Source: Myxococcota bacterium
GTDB taxonomy: Bacteria > Myxococcota > XYA12-FULL-58-9 > JALHOP01
NCBI GenBank assembly: GCA_022842935.1
Contig: JALHOP010000001.1
Coordinates: 682,001 to 746,000 of the forward strand
Length of the DNA stretch: 64,000 nt
Direction: 5' to 3'
The notes below the pieces were generated by a model, which saw only the letters and a list, made by a program, of their open reading frames with translations, had not been told where the DNA came from and searched no databases. The position numbers and the translations under genes were made by a program. Positions 42,801-50,130 of this stretch are shown in pieces (within the stretch, counting starts at the first letter, position 1; every line of letters begins with the position of its first letter).

Positions 42801-44488
42801 CTGCGATTGACGTGCGTGCCAAACAGCCGAACATCGGCGCGCACTCCGTGCTGCGACGCGAGGGTAAAGTTCGTCCCCTCGGGTCCTCCCATCGTGTAGG
42901 TGAGCCGGCCGCTGCCGACGAGGGACGTGCCGCTTTGCACACCGAACCCGAAGCCGTCGCCGCTCGCCAAGAGCACGCCGCGTGGCGCGTTCAGCCCAAC
43001 ATTCAGCCCGTTGGTGTCCGCTTCGACGCGCATGCGCTCGACCCTGAGCGGGTGCGCTGCGTCAGTCGTCAGGTCGATACGGGCCGCGACCCGCAGGTTA
43101 TCCCGCCGGTCGCGGTTACCAAGTGTCAGCTCACCTTGACGGCCTTGCGCGTCGCGAAGGTGCAGGGCGCCATGCACGGCGTCGAGCTGGGTATCGAAAC
43201 CGACCGTGAGCTTGCCGTTTGCCATCGCGATGATTGGATTTGCCCCATTGCTGAGGCTCACGTTTCCGAGATTGAGCTCGTTGGTGAGCTCTTCGCCCGG
43301 GCGCGCACCCGCGACTGGCGTCCGCAAGCGAACGTTTTCGATGACGCCCGTGCCATTTTGGGTCTGCGCATTCGCGACCGTTACGACCCAACGGCTTCGG
43401 CCGCTCTCCTGCCGCTCTTGCAGGACGATGCGGAGGCTCGCGCGTCCAATGCGCAGGTTGGGACCGTCTTCGACGCCGAAGCGGGCGCCGCTCAGATTGG
43501 CGTCGATCTCGTAGCGGTCGAGGCCGTTCTCGCGAACATACGTAGCGCGCGAGCCGGGGGCGAAAGCCAGCTTTAGCCCCTCACCGAACTGCACCATCTC
43601 GCCGTTGCGCGATGGTGTGAGATCGACCGTGGCGCGGACCGGCGAGCGCTGCTCGTCGATAGCCCGACGAAGCTCGGCGAGCTCGCGGTTCGGAGCCCGC
43701 TCCTCGCGGCCGGGGCCAATCAGAGGGATCTCGCGACCCAGGCCGAGAGATTGGAAGAACAGGTGCGGGTCGACGGGCACACGGCGCTGTCCCGAGAAGA
43801 TGGCGCTCGTCTGATCGTTCATGCCGAAGATGCCGGCGAAGAAGCGCGTGAACGCGCTGCGAATGCGCGGCACCACGCGGCGGTCGTTGGTCAGATCGAT
43901 GCCGCTGATATCGACCGGCCCGTTCAGGTAGCTCGGCCTGCCATGCCTATCGAGCACGTCAACGCGCGCCTGCGTTAGTACGCCATCGCGGATCGACATC
44001 GAGACCGGTAGCTGGGTGCCGGGGGCGATGGTCAACGAGCGGACGCGGCCTCCGTCCGTCGACACGAGATTGGCTTCGGCGTCCGCGCTTCGCACGGAGG
44101 CGAGGATTGCCCCGGGGTTTGCGCGAACAATGGGGTCACGCGTGAGCGGCGAAAGGTCGACGGTCGGTTCGATGGGCGCGTTGAGTGGGACAGAGGACGG
44201 CCGGTCGCGCGGGGCCGGCTCGGGGAGGGGCGGCGCGAAGCGGACACCTCCATCGCGGACGACTTGGGCGGGCGCGGTGCGGACGTTGGGCCGGGATGGC
44301 GTCGCTCGTCGGCGGGCGGCACTGGCTTCGCTCGGGGGCTGCGGTACGACCAGGTCGATGTGCACCGGTGGCGGCTCGACGCCTTCGGCTGGCTGCGGCC
44401 CTCGCGGGGGGATGCCAGCGCGAGGCTCAGCCTTCGGGGGCGCGTAGAGCCCCCTGAGGATTGGCGGCGCTGTCATGTCATCCGACAT
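39890..44488 (-). CDS. Giant beta-rich protein of unknown function (1532 aa)
   Basis: No family recognised. Residues 1-~120 are Pro/Arg-rich and probably disordered, and the last ~100 are similar. In between is ~1300 residues of alternating beta-strand sequence with recurring phrases such as LRIGRASLRIVLQ, ARIRLVQTGD and FNGTIDFSMRSDGRPI. This pattern recalls AsmA/TamB-like or other elongated beta proteins, but no signal peptide or N-terminal membrane anchor is evident and there are almost no Cys residues. Location is therefore uncertain. It starts at ATG 44488 (GAGGG just upstream) or possibly at a Met five codons in. Codon use looks like that of its neighbours. Confidence 0.75.
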   Translation of the reverse strand: MSDDMTAPPILRGLYAPPKAEPRAGIPPRGPQPAEGVEPPPVHIDLVVPQPPSEASAARRRATPSRPNVRTAPAQVVRDGGVRFAPPLPEPAPRDRPSSVPLNAPIEPTVDLSPLTRDPIVRANPGAILASVRSADAEANLVSTDGGRVRSLTIAPGTQLPVSMSIRDGVLTQARVDVLDRHGRPSYLNGPVDISGIDLTNDRRVVPRIRSAFTRFFAGIFGMNDQTSAIFSGQRRVPVDPHLFFQSLGLGREIPLIGPGREERAPNRELAELRRAIDEQRSPVRATVDLTPSRNGEMVQFGEGLKLAFAPGSRATYVRENGLDRYEIDANLSGARFGVEDGPNLRIGRASLRIVLQERQESGRSRWVVTVANAQTQNGTGVIENVRLRTPVAGARPGEELTNELNLGNVSLSNGANPIIAMANGKLTVGFDTQLDAVHGALHLRDAQGRQGELTLGNRDRRDNLRVAARIDLTTDAAHPLRVERMRVEADTNGLNVGLNAPRGVLLASGDGFGFGVQSGTSLVGSGRLTYTMGGPEGTNFTLASQHGVRADVRLFGTHVNRSLGEIGMRTDVANGSLLRAQVRSLDWASRAVDMRAEFDATLARATVRLPTTEQATLTNASGRGQASIRYRAGDISPEIRGTVNLRVAAPRPGSGEQPAGFSFLPSGVPGFDGARAEAGIHVQGVGDVDIAVPFTVTRDGAFSTRDGAVTEGRVNFERLAIDTLYNTEGARNSGLPMYTDVTNARARHESLRRSLEMLPIPALVSGAGSSPRESLDSVTRTLDVAAMVTRGLREADLDLTVNIPRAHTIRLTDGIIADSGARELTFQQGSVRLVLETDGGRITPQLATRPDGTPNPTGGLPSGISFNPPLRLTFNPSSNGRWYNTPFESHMEFAGLDIVPSASNPDQITFRPRVTRATFGDAAIYNGIHVASGWLGQESALNGYLTGQVMEMATGSRELPTTVQELAARAARHLDVRIDTRPDLIERALERVPEQDRRFVRDVLVSAEVRARAQINPGQTIQMGANRLTIAAAEDVRVVRVDGRTEVTAQVTFGDSLVRSADGANMSLSGVSARIRLVQTGDPRSPSATDLTLTEVRAPALTFQQADRQTFSIRDGGARRISIAQDGSITTDGLHGTFSGNLMYNGSQLWVQSSRLADGSPAFENGFLRTGDLRLTDVVGTATNFEIPPETSDPSASGVSARLRRVDFRAAAATLTVSRETGISLVMPREQRATVGVQVENATFVFPSPRMSVLVSNAMATGALESLHIGPDRKQILMHDWYLETDASSGEVTGTIVAGPPGSQASNLRIEPTWLDRTDPRRPVTRRSRLQIFLGSMGFTQQGRDQRVDARLAGRLEGNFRLPEREPPPPGDEQPASYVRSAGQFNGTIDFSMRSDGRPISATLRSTDAPAEISARAHAVLTNGTLTFDGAMNPEDALRNARDTGEAIRRRWNAAKPEPAATAPLAPAPEPAAPAAERRSPATTETVPRVPSPSTGEADRVRRERAAAQAEERRRRRLIEEQWNPFQRDRN

Positions 44489-44799
44489 TCGCCCTCGGCC
44501 GGTCCATCCCCGAAAGAAGAAACACTACGGGATGATTGAAGTATCGGTGACTTTGGCGTTCTGTTGCCCTTTTGGGGAGTCTGCCACGACGACAGGGTGC
44601 CGGCCCGGTCGACCCGCGCGACCGGCGAAGTCGGCGCCCGGACGGGTTGCATGGGTCTGCCTGGGTTGGGCGCCTGGTTGACATGCCGCGCTCGGGTTTC
44701 CTGCCTGCGAAGGGGGGCGTGAAGCCGCGGCCCGACGGCCGATACCGCGCACTACACTCTCGTACATACCCGCCGCAGGGGGGCATGGCTCCCTTCCAG
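44489..44799. other. Intergenic region without recognised gene
   Basis: About 310 bases separate the 1532-residue gene from the end of the upstream lipoprotein gene on the same strand. Short frames on both strands have no start with a ribosome binding site and no protein-like composition. A plus-strand TTGACA at ~44679 has no matching -10. No stable hairpin or RNA gene was recognised. Confidence 0.5.
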
Positions 44800-46452
44800 T
44801 CAGCGCACGACGATCTTTAACTGCCCAATATCGTTAGGGGAAACGCCGAGTTGTTCGATCTGGGAGACCAGCTCACCCACGGTCGCTCGCCGCCCGAGAC
44901 GGAGCTGCTTTCCGGAACCGGTCGTTTGGGGAAGCGGGATCCATCCCGAGCCCAGGACCCGAGCATCGAAGAGGCCGAGATAGCCATCGAGGAATTGCAT
45001 GTCGACGCCCTGGCAACCGCAGGTCGCGAGCAGGCTGGGGATGGCTCCGCGGGCGGTGCTGAGCGAAACGCCGGCGGCAAACGACTCTGCGGAGGCCCGG
45101 TAGCCGGCGTAGCAGGTGCGGCCGAGCTCCTCGCGGAAAATCTGCGGCACGAGGCCGACACGCAGGCTGGGGGTGGCGCCCTCGAGGTCGGCGGCCTCTT
45201 CGCGCAGGCGCGGGTGGCTTACCGAGGCAGGCAGCTTGATGGTGCGTGCGCCGACGAGGAGGCGTCCTTCAAGGCGCACTTCGAGCATCTGGGTCATCTC
45301 ACGTAGGGTCGCTGCGATGTCGAGGAGCGCTCGTGCCTGAACCGACTGATCTGCGTCGATGTAGACCACCACGTTCTCGCTCTGCGGAAGCGCCTGAGCG
45401 AGTGCTTGACCCAGCTGGTCCCGGTCGAGCGCGGACCCGCGCGTGCCATGGCTATCGACCACGTATGTGCCCTCGGGGCCGACCACGACCCGCGGTCCAC
45501 TCTCTTGGCCATATTGGACGAGCTCTCCAGCCACTTGCGGAACGCTGGTATCGGCGGCGCTGAAGAGCGGGGTCATGGTCTGAATGCGATTCGTCAAAGC
45601 GGACACATCGTCGCTACAGCCAAACAGTCCTTCACTGCCGACCTGCCCGACGTTGGCTGGTGCGTTGCCGTCGTCGGCCTTGTTCATGAGGACCACCGAT
45701 TCGCTGCGACGCGACACGAGCGGTTTGGCCTCGGGCGCCGCCGAGCGAGGATCGGCGCTGGCGTCGAGGTATTCGATGATCGATGCCACGCGGGTCTCGC
45801 CGACCATCAGGTCGCGCATCGATGCCCGCGCCTTGCCGCTCACGCGGACCTGGGCCTTTACGTTCCGCGTCTCGTCGAGCTTGATATCGGCGCTCTGCTC
45901 ACCGTTTAGACCGATGATGTTGAATGGGCCTTTGGGAGTGCGCTCTGTGCCTTCGGTTCGAAAGGTCGTGATCACCGGCGTGCCTTCGTTTGTCGCCAGG
46001 CTCGCTTGGCGCGGCCGGTCGCTACGAATGCTACGCAGGTCGACGGGGCTCACCGGTCCGGTTGCTTGCATCGCCGCAAGGGTGCGGGTCACGAGGCCGG
46101 TCGAGCGCTCATCGAGGCCGTCGACCGCGAACTGTCGTAGGCGGCCGGACGCTTCGAAGCTCGCGGCGACCGACCTGCCAATCAGGGGCTCGACGTTCTG
46201 GGTCCCACCCTCGTCGACGACGCGAGCGTCGGTGAAGGTGAGGACCGCATCGAAGCTGCCGTCGGGGCGGACCTCGCGAACCTCGAGATCGAAGACCAGC
46301 CGGTCATCGTCGATGCCGCGCGCAGTCTGCGTTGCCGTCGCTGCGGTGCCACGATAGTGGTCGCCCACGGACGGCTTGTGCAGCGTCGGCGCACAGGCCA
46401 ATGATGCAGCGGCGAACAAGAACGACAGAGCAGCCCGAGAACGCGTGAGCAT
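44800..46452 (-). CDS. Lipoprotein with ExbD-like segment (550 aa)
   Basis: The signal MLTRSRAALSFLFAAASLAC places the lipid Cys at 20. Residues ~30-260 are a beta-rich domain (RLVFDLEVREVRPDGSFDAV and similar) without a known match. Around residues 330-410 the sequence follows the pattern of the ExbD/TolR periplasmic domain: GTYVVDSHGTR, then a helix, then NVVVYIDADQSVQARALLDI. A further domain with four Cys (CYAGY, CGCQG region) precedes a final VGELVSQIEQLGV helix. Function unknown. The ATG at 46452 is only 5 bases from the divergent aminotransferase start. An AAGGG box lies 9 bases upstream of it. Confidence 0.75.
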   Translation of the reverse strand: MLTRSRAALSFLFAAASLACAPTLHKPSVGDHYRGTAATATQTARGIDDDRLVFDLEVREVRPDGSFDAVLTFTDARVVDEGGTQNVEPLIGRSVAASFEASGRLRQFAVDGLDERSTGLVTRTLAAMQATGPVSPVDLRSIRSDRPRQASLATNEGTPVITTFRTEGTERTPKGPFNIIGLNGEQSADIKLDETRNVKAQVRVSGKARASMRDLMVGETRVASIIEYLDASADPRSAAPEAKPLVSRRSESVVLMNKADDGNAPANVGQVGSEGLFGCSDDVSALTNRIQTMTPLFSAADTSVPQVAGELVQYGQESGPRVVVGPEGTYVVDSHGTRGSALDRDQLGQALAQALPQSENVVVYIDADQSVQARALLDIAATLREMTQMLEVRLEGRLLVGARTIKLPASVSHPRLREEAADLEGATPSLRVGLVPQIFREELGRTCYAGYRASAESFAAGVSLSTARGAIPSLLATCGCQGVDMQFLDGYLGLFDARVLGSGWIPLPQTTGSGKQLRLGRRATVGELVSQIEQLGVSPNDIGQLKIVVR

Positions 46453-46457
46453 CTCCT

Positions 46458-47642
46458 ATGACCCTTACGCCTTCCATGGCGAGTTTCGCTAAAGACGGCT
46501 TGCCGATCAAACTTTCCCGACGCCTACCCGCTGACATGAGCCTGTCCGAGCTGACGCGAGCGGTCGAAGAGCTCGCGCCTCCATACGATCTCACGGAGAC
46601 CAATCCAACCCGCGTCGAGCTCGTTTATCCGGAGGGCGCCTTGGCCTGGGCTCTCGGGGGCGCGACGGCGCTTGCCTCCTACGAACCCGACGCCATGGGC
46701 ATGCGATCCGCGCGCGACTTTCTGAGTGGAGTGGCGGGTGTGCCGGTCGACCACCTGTTGGTGACTGCCAGCACCAGTGAGGCGTACGCGATAGCGATCA
46801 AGGCCTTCGTCGAACCTGGCGGGCTCGTGGCGGTGCCGCGACCGAGTTACCCGCTCATCCCCCACCTCGCACAGCTCGAGGGCGCCGACACGGTTTGGTA
46901 CGACCTCATCCCCGAGGAGCGCTTCCGCCTCGATCTCGCGAGTCTCGAACGGGCTCTGGTCGCGGGCGCCAAGTTGGTGGTGATTGTGAGCCCAAACAAT
47001 CCCACCGGGTCAGTGGCGAGCGAGGCGGAGATCGCCGAAGCCGCTTTCTTGTGCGCCGAGCGCGGGGCGGTCCTCGTCATCGATCGTGTTTTTGCCGCCT
47101 ACCCCGTGGAAGGGGTTGTACCCGAGCTTCCAAAGGATCTCCCCGGCGTCGTCATCGCGCTCGATGGCTTGTCGAAGCGCGCCGCCATGCCACAGCTCAA
47201 GCTCGCGTGGATGGCGCTCCACGGGACGAGCGCACATAGCGTCGCTGGCGCGCTCGCCTGGGTCAACGACGCATACCTCTCCGCCGCGACACCAGTACAG
47301 CTCGCCTTGCCGTCGCTGTGGCCCCACGGGCAGCAGATGGCGGCGCAGATCGGCTCGCGCCTGCGCACGAACCTCGCCACTTTGCGCGCTGGAGCTCTGT
47401 CCGTAAAAGCGGTCGGCGTGTTGCCTGTCGCAGCCGGGTGGAGCGTGGTCGTTCGCGTACCGCGCGTTGTGGACGATGACGGCTGGGTCATCGCTTGTGC
47501 CCGCGCTGGCGTGAAGGTGGCGCCCGGCTACCACTACGACTTCGATCGACCGGGCTTTATCGTGATGAGTCTATTGCCTAGGCCACAGAGCTTCGCCGCC
47601 GGCGTGCGTCGCTTCATCACGGTGGCGCAGGAGCTCGTGTAG
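46458..47642 (+). CDS. PLP-dependent aminotransferase, class I/II
   Basis: Fold-type I aminotransferase of 394 residues. NPTG at 181-184, Asp209 in VLVIDRVF for the pyridine nitrogen, and a Schiff-base lysine, probably Lys240 in LDGLSKRAAMPQLKLAW, are all present. Overall pattern fits aspartate/alanine-type aminotransferases; the amino donor cannot be predicted. The residue after Asp209 is Arg rather than the frequent Glu. Start could be ATG 46458 (used) or ATG 46476; neither has a clear ribosome binding site, and the former lies 5 bases from the divergent lipoprotein start. Confidence 0.9.
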   Translation: MTLTPSMASFAKDGLPIKLSRRLPADMSLSELTRAVEELAPPYDLTETNPTRVELVYPEGALAWALGGATALASYEPDAMGMRSARDFLSGVAGVPVDHLLVTASTSEAYAIAIKAFVEPGGLVAVPRPSYPLIPHLAQLEGADTVWYDLIPEERFRLDLASLERALVAGAKLVVIVSPNNPTGSVASEAEIAEAAFLCAERGAVLVIDRVFAAYPVEGVVPELPKDLPGVVIALDGLSKRAAMPQLKLAWMALHGTSAHSVAGALAWVNDAYLSAATPVQLALPSLWPHGQQMAAQIGSRLRTNLATLRAGALSVKAVGVLPVAAGWSVVVRVPRVVDDDGWVIACARAGVKVAPGYHYDFDRPGFIVMSLLPRPQSFAAGVRRFITVAQELV

Positions 47643-47658
47643 GCAAACCATCGCGGGT

Positions 47659-47681
47659 GTCACGTTTGCGCACCACGTGAC
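47659..47681. promoter_or_regulatory. Inverted repeat, possible activator site for the sigma-54 promoter
   Basis: GTCACGT (47659-47665) and ACGTGAC (47675-47681) are perfect complements with a 9-base spacer. The centre is ~90 bases upstream of the start predicted from the sigma-54 promoter, a normal distance for an enhancer-binding protein. It also follows the aminotransferase stop, so a weak terminator is the alternative. Confidence 0.4.
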
Positions 47682-47732
47682 GTGATTTGCGTGTGGGTGT
47701 GCGCCAAAACTGCCCGCAGTCGCGGTCGGACC

Positions 47733-47749
47733 CTGGCACGAGCGTTGCT
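47733..47749 (+). promoter_or_regulatory. Sigma-54 promoter (-24/-12)
   Basis: CTGGCACGAGCGTTGCT matches the consensus YTGGCACGRNNNTTGCW at every defined position, with the required GG and GC dinucleotides ten bases apart. Transcription would start near 47761, leaving ~27 bases to the DUF4388 ATG. The element is intergenic and correctly oriented. Activation would need an NtrC-type ATPase, not coded in this window. Confidence 0.85.
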
Positions 47750-47787
47750 CATCTCTTGGGTGAGGCGCACCGCGCGGAGGGCTCCCA

Positions 47788-48165
47788 ATGGTCACCACGT
47801 CGACCCACACTGCCGGAAGTGACGATCGTTCATGTTTGGTTGGCCAGCTCGAAGCTTGGCCGCTCGAAGAGATTCTGTTGTGGCTGTATCAGTCGGAACG
47901 TTCGGCGGTCCTCCGCGTTGGCACCGGTCGCGAGCACGCGATGCTCCTCGTGCGTGGTGGTCACCTCTCGCGGGTCGAGTGGGGTACGCGGACCGGCGAA
48001 GAGGCCTTGATTGCTCTGTTCGCAACGCCGGCTGGTGCCTTCAACCTCATGCTGCGTGAGCCCCCAGATGCCCGCGCCAACGTTCTCCGCCCGACGCCAG
48101 AGCTGCTCCTGCAGTGCGCCTTCGCTTATGAGGAGAGCGAGCGGGGCAACGTGTATCGCGCCTGA
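47788..48165 (+). CDS. DUF4388 (PatA-like) domain protein
   Basis: This 125-residue protein consists almost wholly of one DUF4388-like domain: LVGQLEAWPLEEILLWLYQSERSAVL, then ACTG-like beta elements HAMLLVRGGHLSRVEWG and GEEALIALFATPAGAFNLML. In Myxococcota and cyanobacteria such domains accompany response regulators and gliding or signalling proteins, probably as protein-interaction modules. No receiver or kinase domain is attached. A GGAGGG ribosome binding site lies 6 bases before the ATG, and a perfect sigma-54 promoter lies upstream, implying regulated expression. Confidence 0.83.
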   Translation: MVTTSTHTAGSDDRSCLVGQLEAWPLEEILLWLYQSERSAVLRVGTGREHAMLLVRGGHLSRVEWGTRTGEEALIALFATPAGAFNLMLREPPDARANVLRPTPELLLQCAFAYEESERGNVYRA

Positions 48166-48267
48166 ACGAGCCCACACACGCTCACCTTGGCGCCAACGCG
48201 CGAGTGCCGCCCGACGCGAGGTCGGCGTTGGGGCCTGCCGCCCGTGAGTCAGCTACACTCCGGGGCA

Positions 48268-49980
48268 GTGAAGAGTCGATGTGTCCTTGCGGTCGCGTTG
48301 TGCATGGCTGCCTGTACCAAGCAGGCGGTCGGTCTCGTGGACCGAGCGTGCGATGTCGGCCAATGCGTCGCCGGTTACGCTTGCCTTGATGGTGTTTGCC
48401 GACCGTTCGCCGCGAGCGGTGGCGCTGGTGGCCAATGTGACGAGGCGAACGCGGTATCGCCGTGTGTCGCTGGGACGACCGATTGTTCGCAGGGCTGCCG
48501 ACAGTGCGTGGGCGGTGTCTGGGGCGAATGTCTCTACGATTGCTTACTCAGCGGCCGGGCCTTCATTCGCGACGAGTCGTGCAACGGGCGCGACGACGAC
48601 TGTGATGGCGCCGTCGACGAAGCCACTGACTCCCCGCAGGGCTGTGTCGATCGCTTCCTCGACATGGATGGCGATGGACGCGGTGCTGGTGAGGCGCGCT
48701 GCGCCTGCGACGATGCGGACGACGGCTACAGTGCCGTCACTGGCGATGACTGTGACGACCGCGACGCCAGAGTATTCCCTGGCGCAAGCAACGAGTGTTT
48801 CGCGTGTGAGACCTATGTCGCGAAGCGCACGGATGACGATGGCGATGGGGTCGATGAGTGCGGGGGCGACTGCAACGACGCTAGCAGCGCCGCGAGCCCC
48901 GCCATCCTCGAAGACGTCGCCGCTGGCAACTGCCGCGACGGGCTCGATAATGATTGCAACACGGGTGTCGATTGTGGCGACAAGAACTGCGTCGTCGAGC
49001 CCGCGCTTTTTCGCTATGGCCGCGTCGTCACCGTCACTCCGAATCCAACGCTCGCGGCAGGCTTTGGTATCGCGTTCGCCTTCGACCACCTTGGCCTCTA
49101 CAACGCTGGTCGCACGACCTCGAATGGCGCCGATGTGCGCGTCTTTGTCCGCGATAGCGGTGGGTTTCGCGAGGTCCCGCGCGAGCTTGACGTAGCGAGC
49201 GGGTGGCTGCGCTCCGACACTCGCCTTTGGATTCGCAACGAACATGTTCGTACGGCCGCGGAAACCGACGTGTTGTTGGTCTATGGGGCAGGGCCTAACG
49301 TTACGACGAGCGCCTCGACGGCGACGGGCGTTTACGCCTTGCGTGACGACTTCGACGCTCCGGGCTCGGTGCTGGGCTCGCCCTGGACTGTCGCAGGCTC
49401 TGCAATTGCCAAGGGCGGTGGGCTCATCACCTTGCCGAGCCCGAATACGAACGCAAACCCGGTGGCAGACCGCTCCTTCCCCAATCTCGAGGGGGGCAGA
49501 GTCGAGCTCAAGGTCGGCATCGTCCTCGTCACGCCGTCGAGTGACAGCGACTACGGCGCCTTCATCCATCTGGGGCGGAACCTGCCTGCGATGACGCCCC
49601 CGGTGAACGCGGTTGGCGCGGCCGCGGTACTTGGCTGGGGGGCCTTTCCCAACGGGACCGGCCCCAACTTCGGGGCCGAACGATTCGTTGGTATCGGCGG
49701 CGGCGACTCCTTCAGCATCGGCAGCGGCACCGGCAGCCGTCGCCTGAGTGCTCTGATCGACCTCGATGCCAAAACTGTGCTCGCCGCGGTGGACGGCTTC
49801 GAGACCGCCATCACCTTCGGCGACAACGCTGTTGGCAACGTCAACGTCTTGCGCCTTTCGGGTTGGCAGATCCTCACGGCCAACCTGGTACGGTTCGACT
49901 ACGTCGGGGTCCGGGCAGCGCCACCCGCGGAGGCCCTAACGACCGTTGGTCCCGAGCTTGCCATCGGCCCCTGTCCTTGA
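48268..49980 (+). CDS. MopE-like metal-binding-motif lipoprotein with DUF2341-like domain (570 aa)
   Basis: GTG start gives signal MKSRCVLAVALCMAAC with the lipid Cys at 16. A Cys-rich head (ACDVGQCVAGYACLDGVC) is followed by MopE-type acidic Asp/Cys repeats (NGRDDDCDGAVDEATD, DCDDRDARVFPGA, CRDGLDNDCNTGVDCGD), which probably bind Ca2+ or other metals. From ~residue 255 a DUF2341-like beta domain starts (YNAGRTTSNGADVRVFV ... RLWIRNEHVRTA). The C-terminal ~180 residues look like a lectin-type jelly roll. Surface-anchored and probably ligand-binding. An upstream in-frame extension to 48187 lacks a signal peptide. Confidence 0.82.
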   Translation: MKSRCVLAVALCMAACTKQAVGLVDRACDVGQCVAGYACLDGVCRPFAASGGAGGQCDEANAVSPCVAGTTDCSQGCRQCVGGVWGECLYDCLLSGRAFIRDESCNGRDDDCDGAVDEATDSPQGCVDRFLDMDGDGRGAGEARCACDDADDGYSAVTGDDCDDRDARVFPGASNECFACETYVAKRTDDDGDGVDECGGDCNDASSAASPAILEDVAAGNCRDGLDNDCNTGVDCGDKNCVVEPALFRYGRVVTVTPNPTLAAGFGIAFAFDHLGLYNAGRTTSNGADVRVFVRDSGGFREVPRELDVASGWLRSDTRLWIRNEHVRTAAETDVLLVYGAGPNVTTSASTATGVYALRDDFDAPGSVLGSPWTVAGSAIAKGGGLITLPSPNTNANPVADRSFPNLEGGRVELKVGIVLVTPSSDSDYGAFIHLGRNLPAMTPPVNAVGAAAVLGWGAFPNGTGPNFGAERFVGIGGGDSFSIGSGTGSRRLSALIDLDAKTVLAAVDGFETAITFGDNAVGNVNVLRLSGWQILTANLVRFDYVGVRAAPPAEALTTVGPELAIGPCP

Positions 49981-50038
49981 CGACCGCCGCACCGAAAGGC
50001 CAAACCTTCAGAGGCGCTTTCAAGGCGGATTGACGCCG

Positions 50039-50066
50039 CGATCGTTGGGTTCGGCAAAAACGATCG
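50039..50066. promoter_or_regulatory. Inverted repeat upstream of smc
   Basis: CGATCGTT (50039-50046) and AACGATCG (50059-50066) are exact complements with a 12-base spacer, and overlap the region downstream of a TTGACG hexamer (50030-50035). It could be an operator controlling smc or a terminator of the upstream lipoprotein gene. No clear -10 was found. Confidence 0.35.
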
Positions 50067-50130
50067 GACCCCCCGAGTATTGGGTATGCGCCGACGAGTC
50101 CCTAACGCCTCGTCGTCGATTGGCAGGGCC

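Noticed and set aside
44572-44820. Small plus-strand frame between the giant gene and the lipoprotein gene
   Set aside because: Arg/Pro-rich, overlaps the lipoprotein end, no ribosome binding site.
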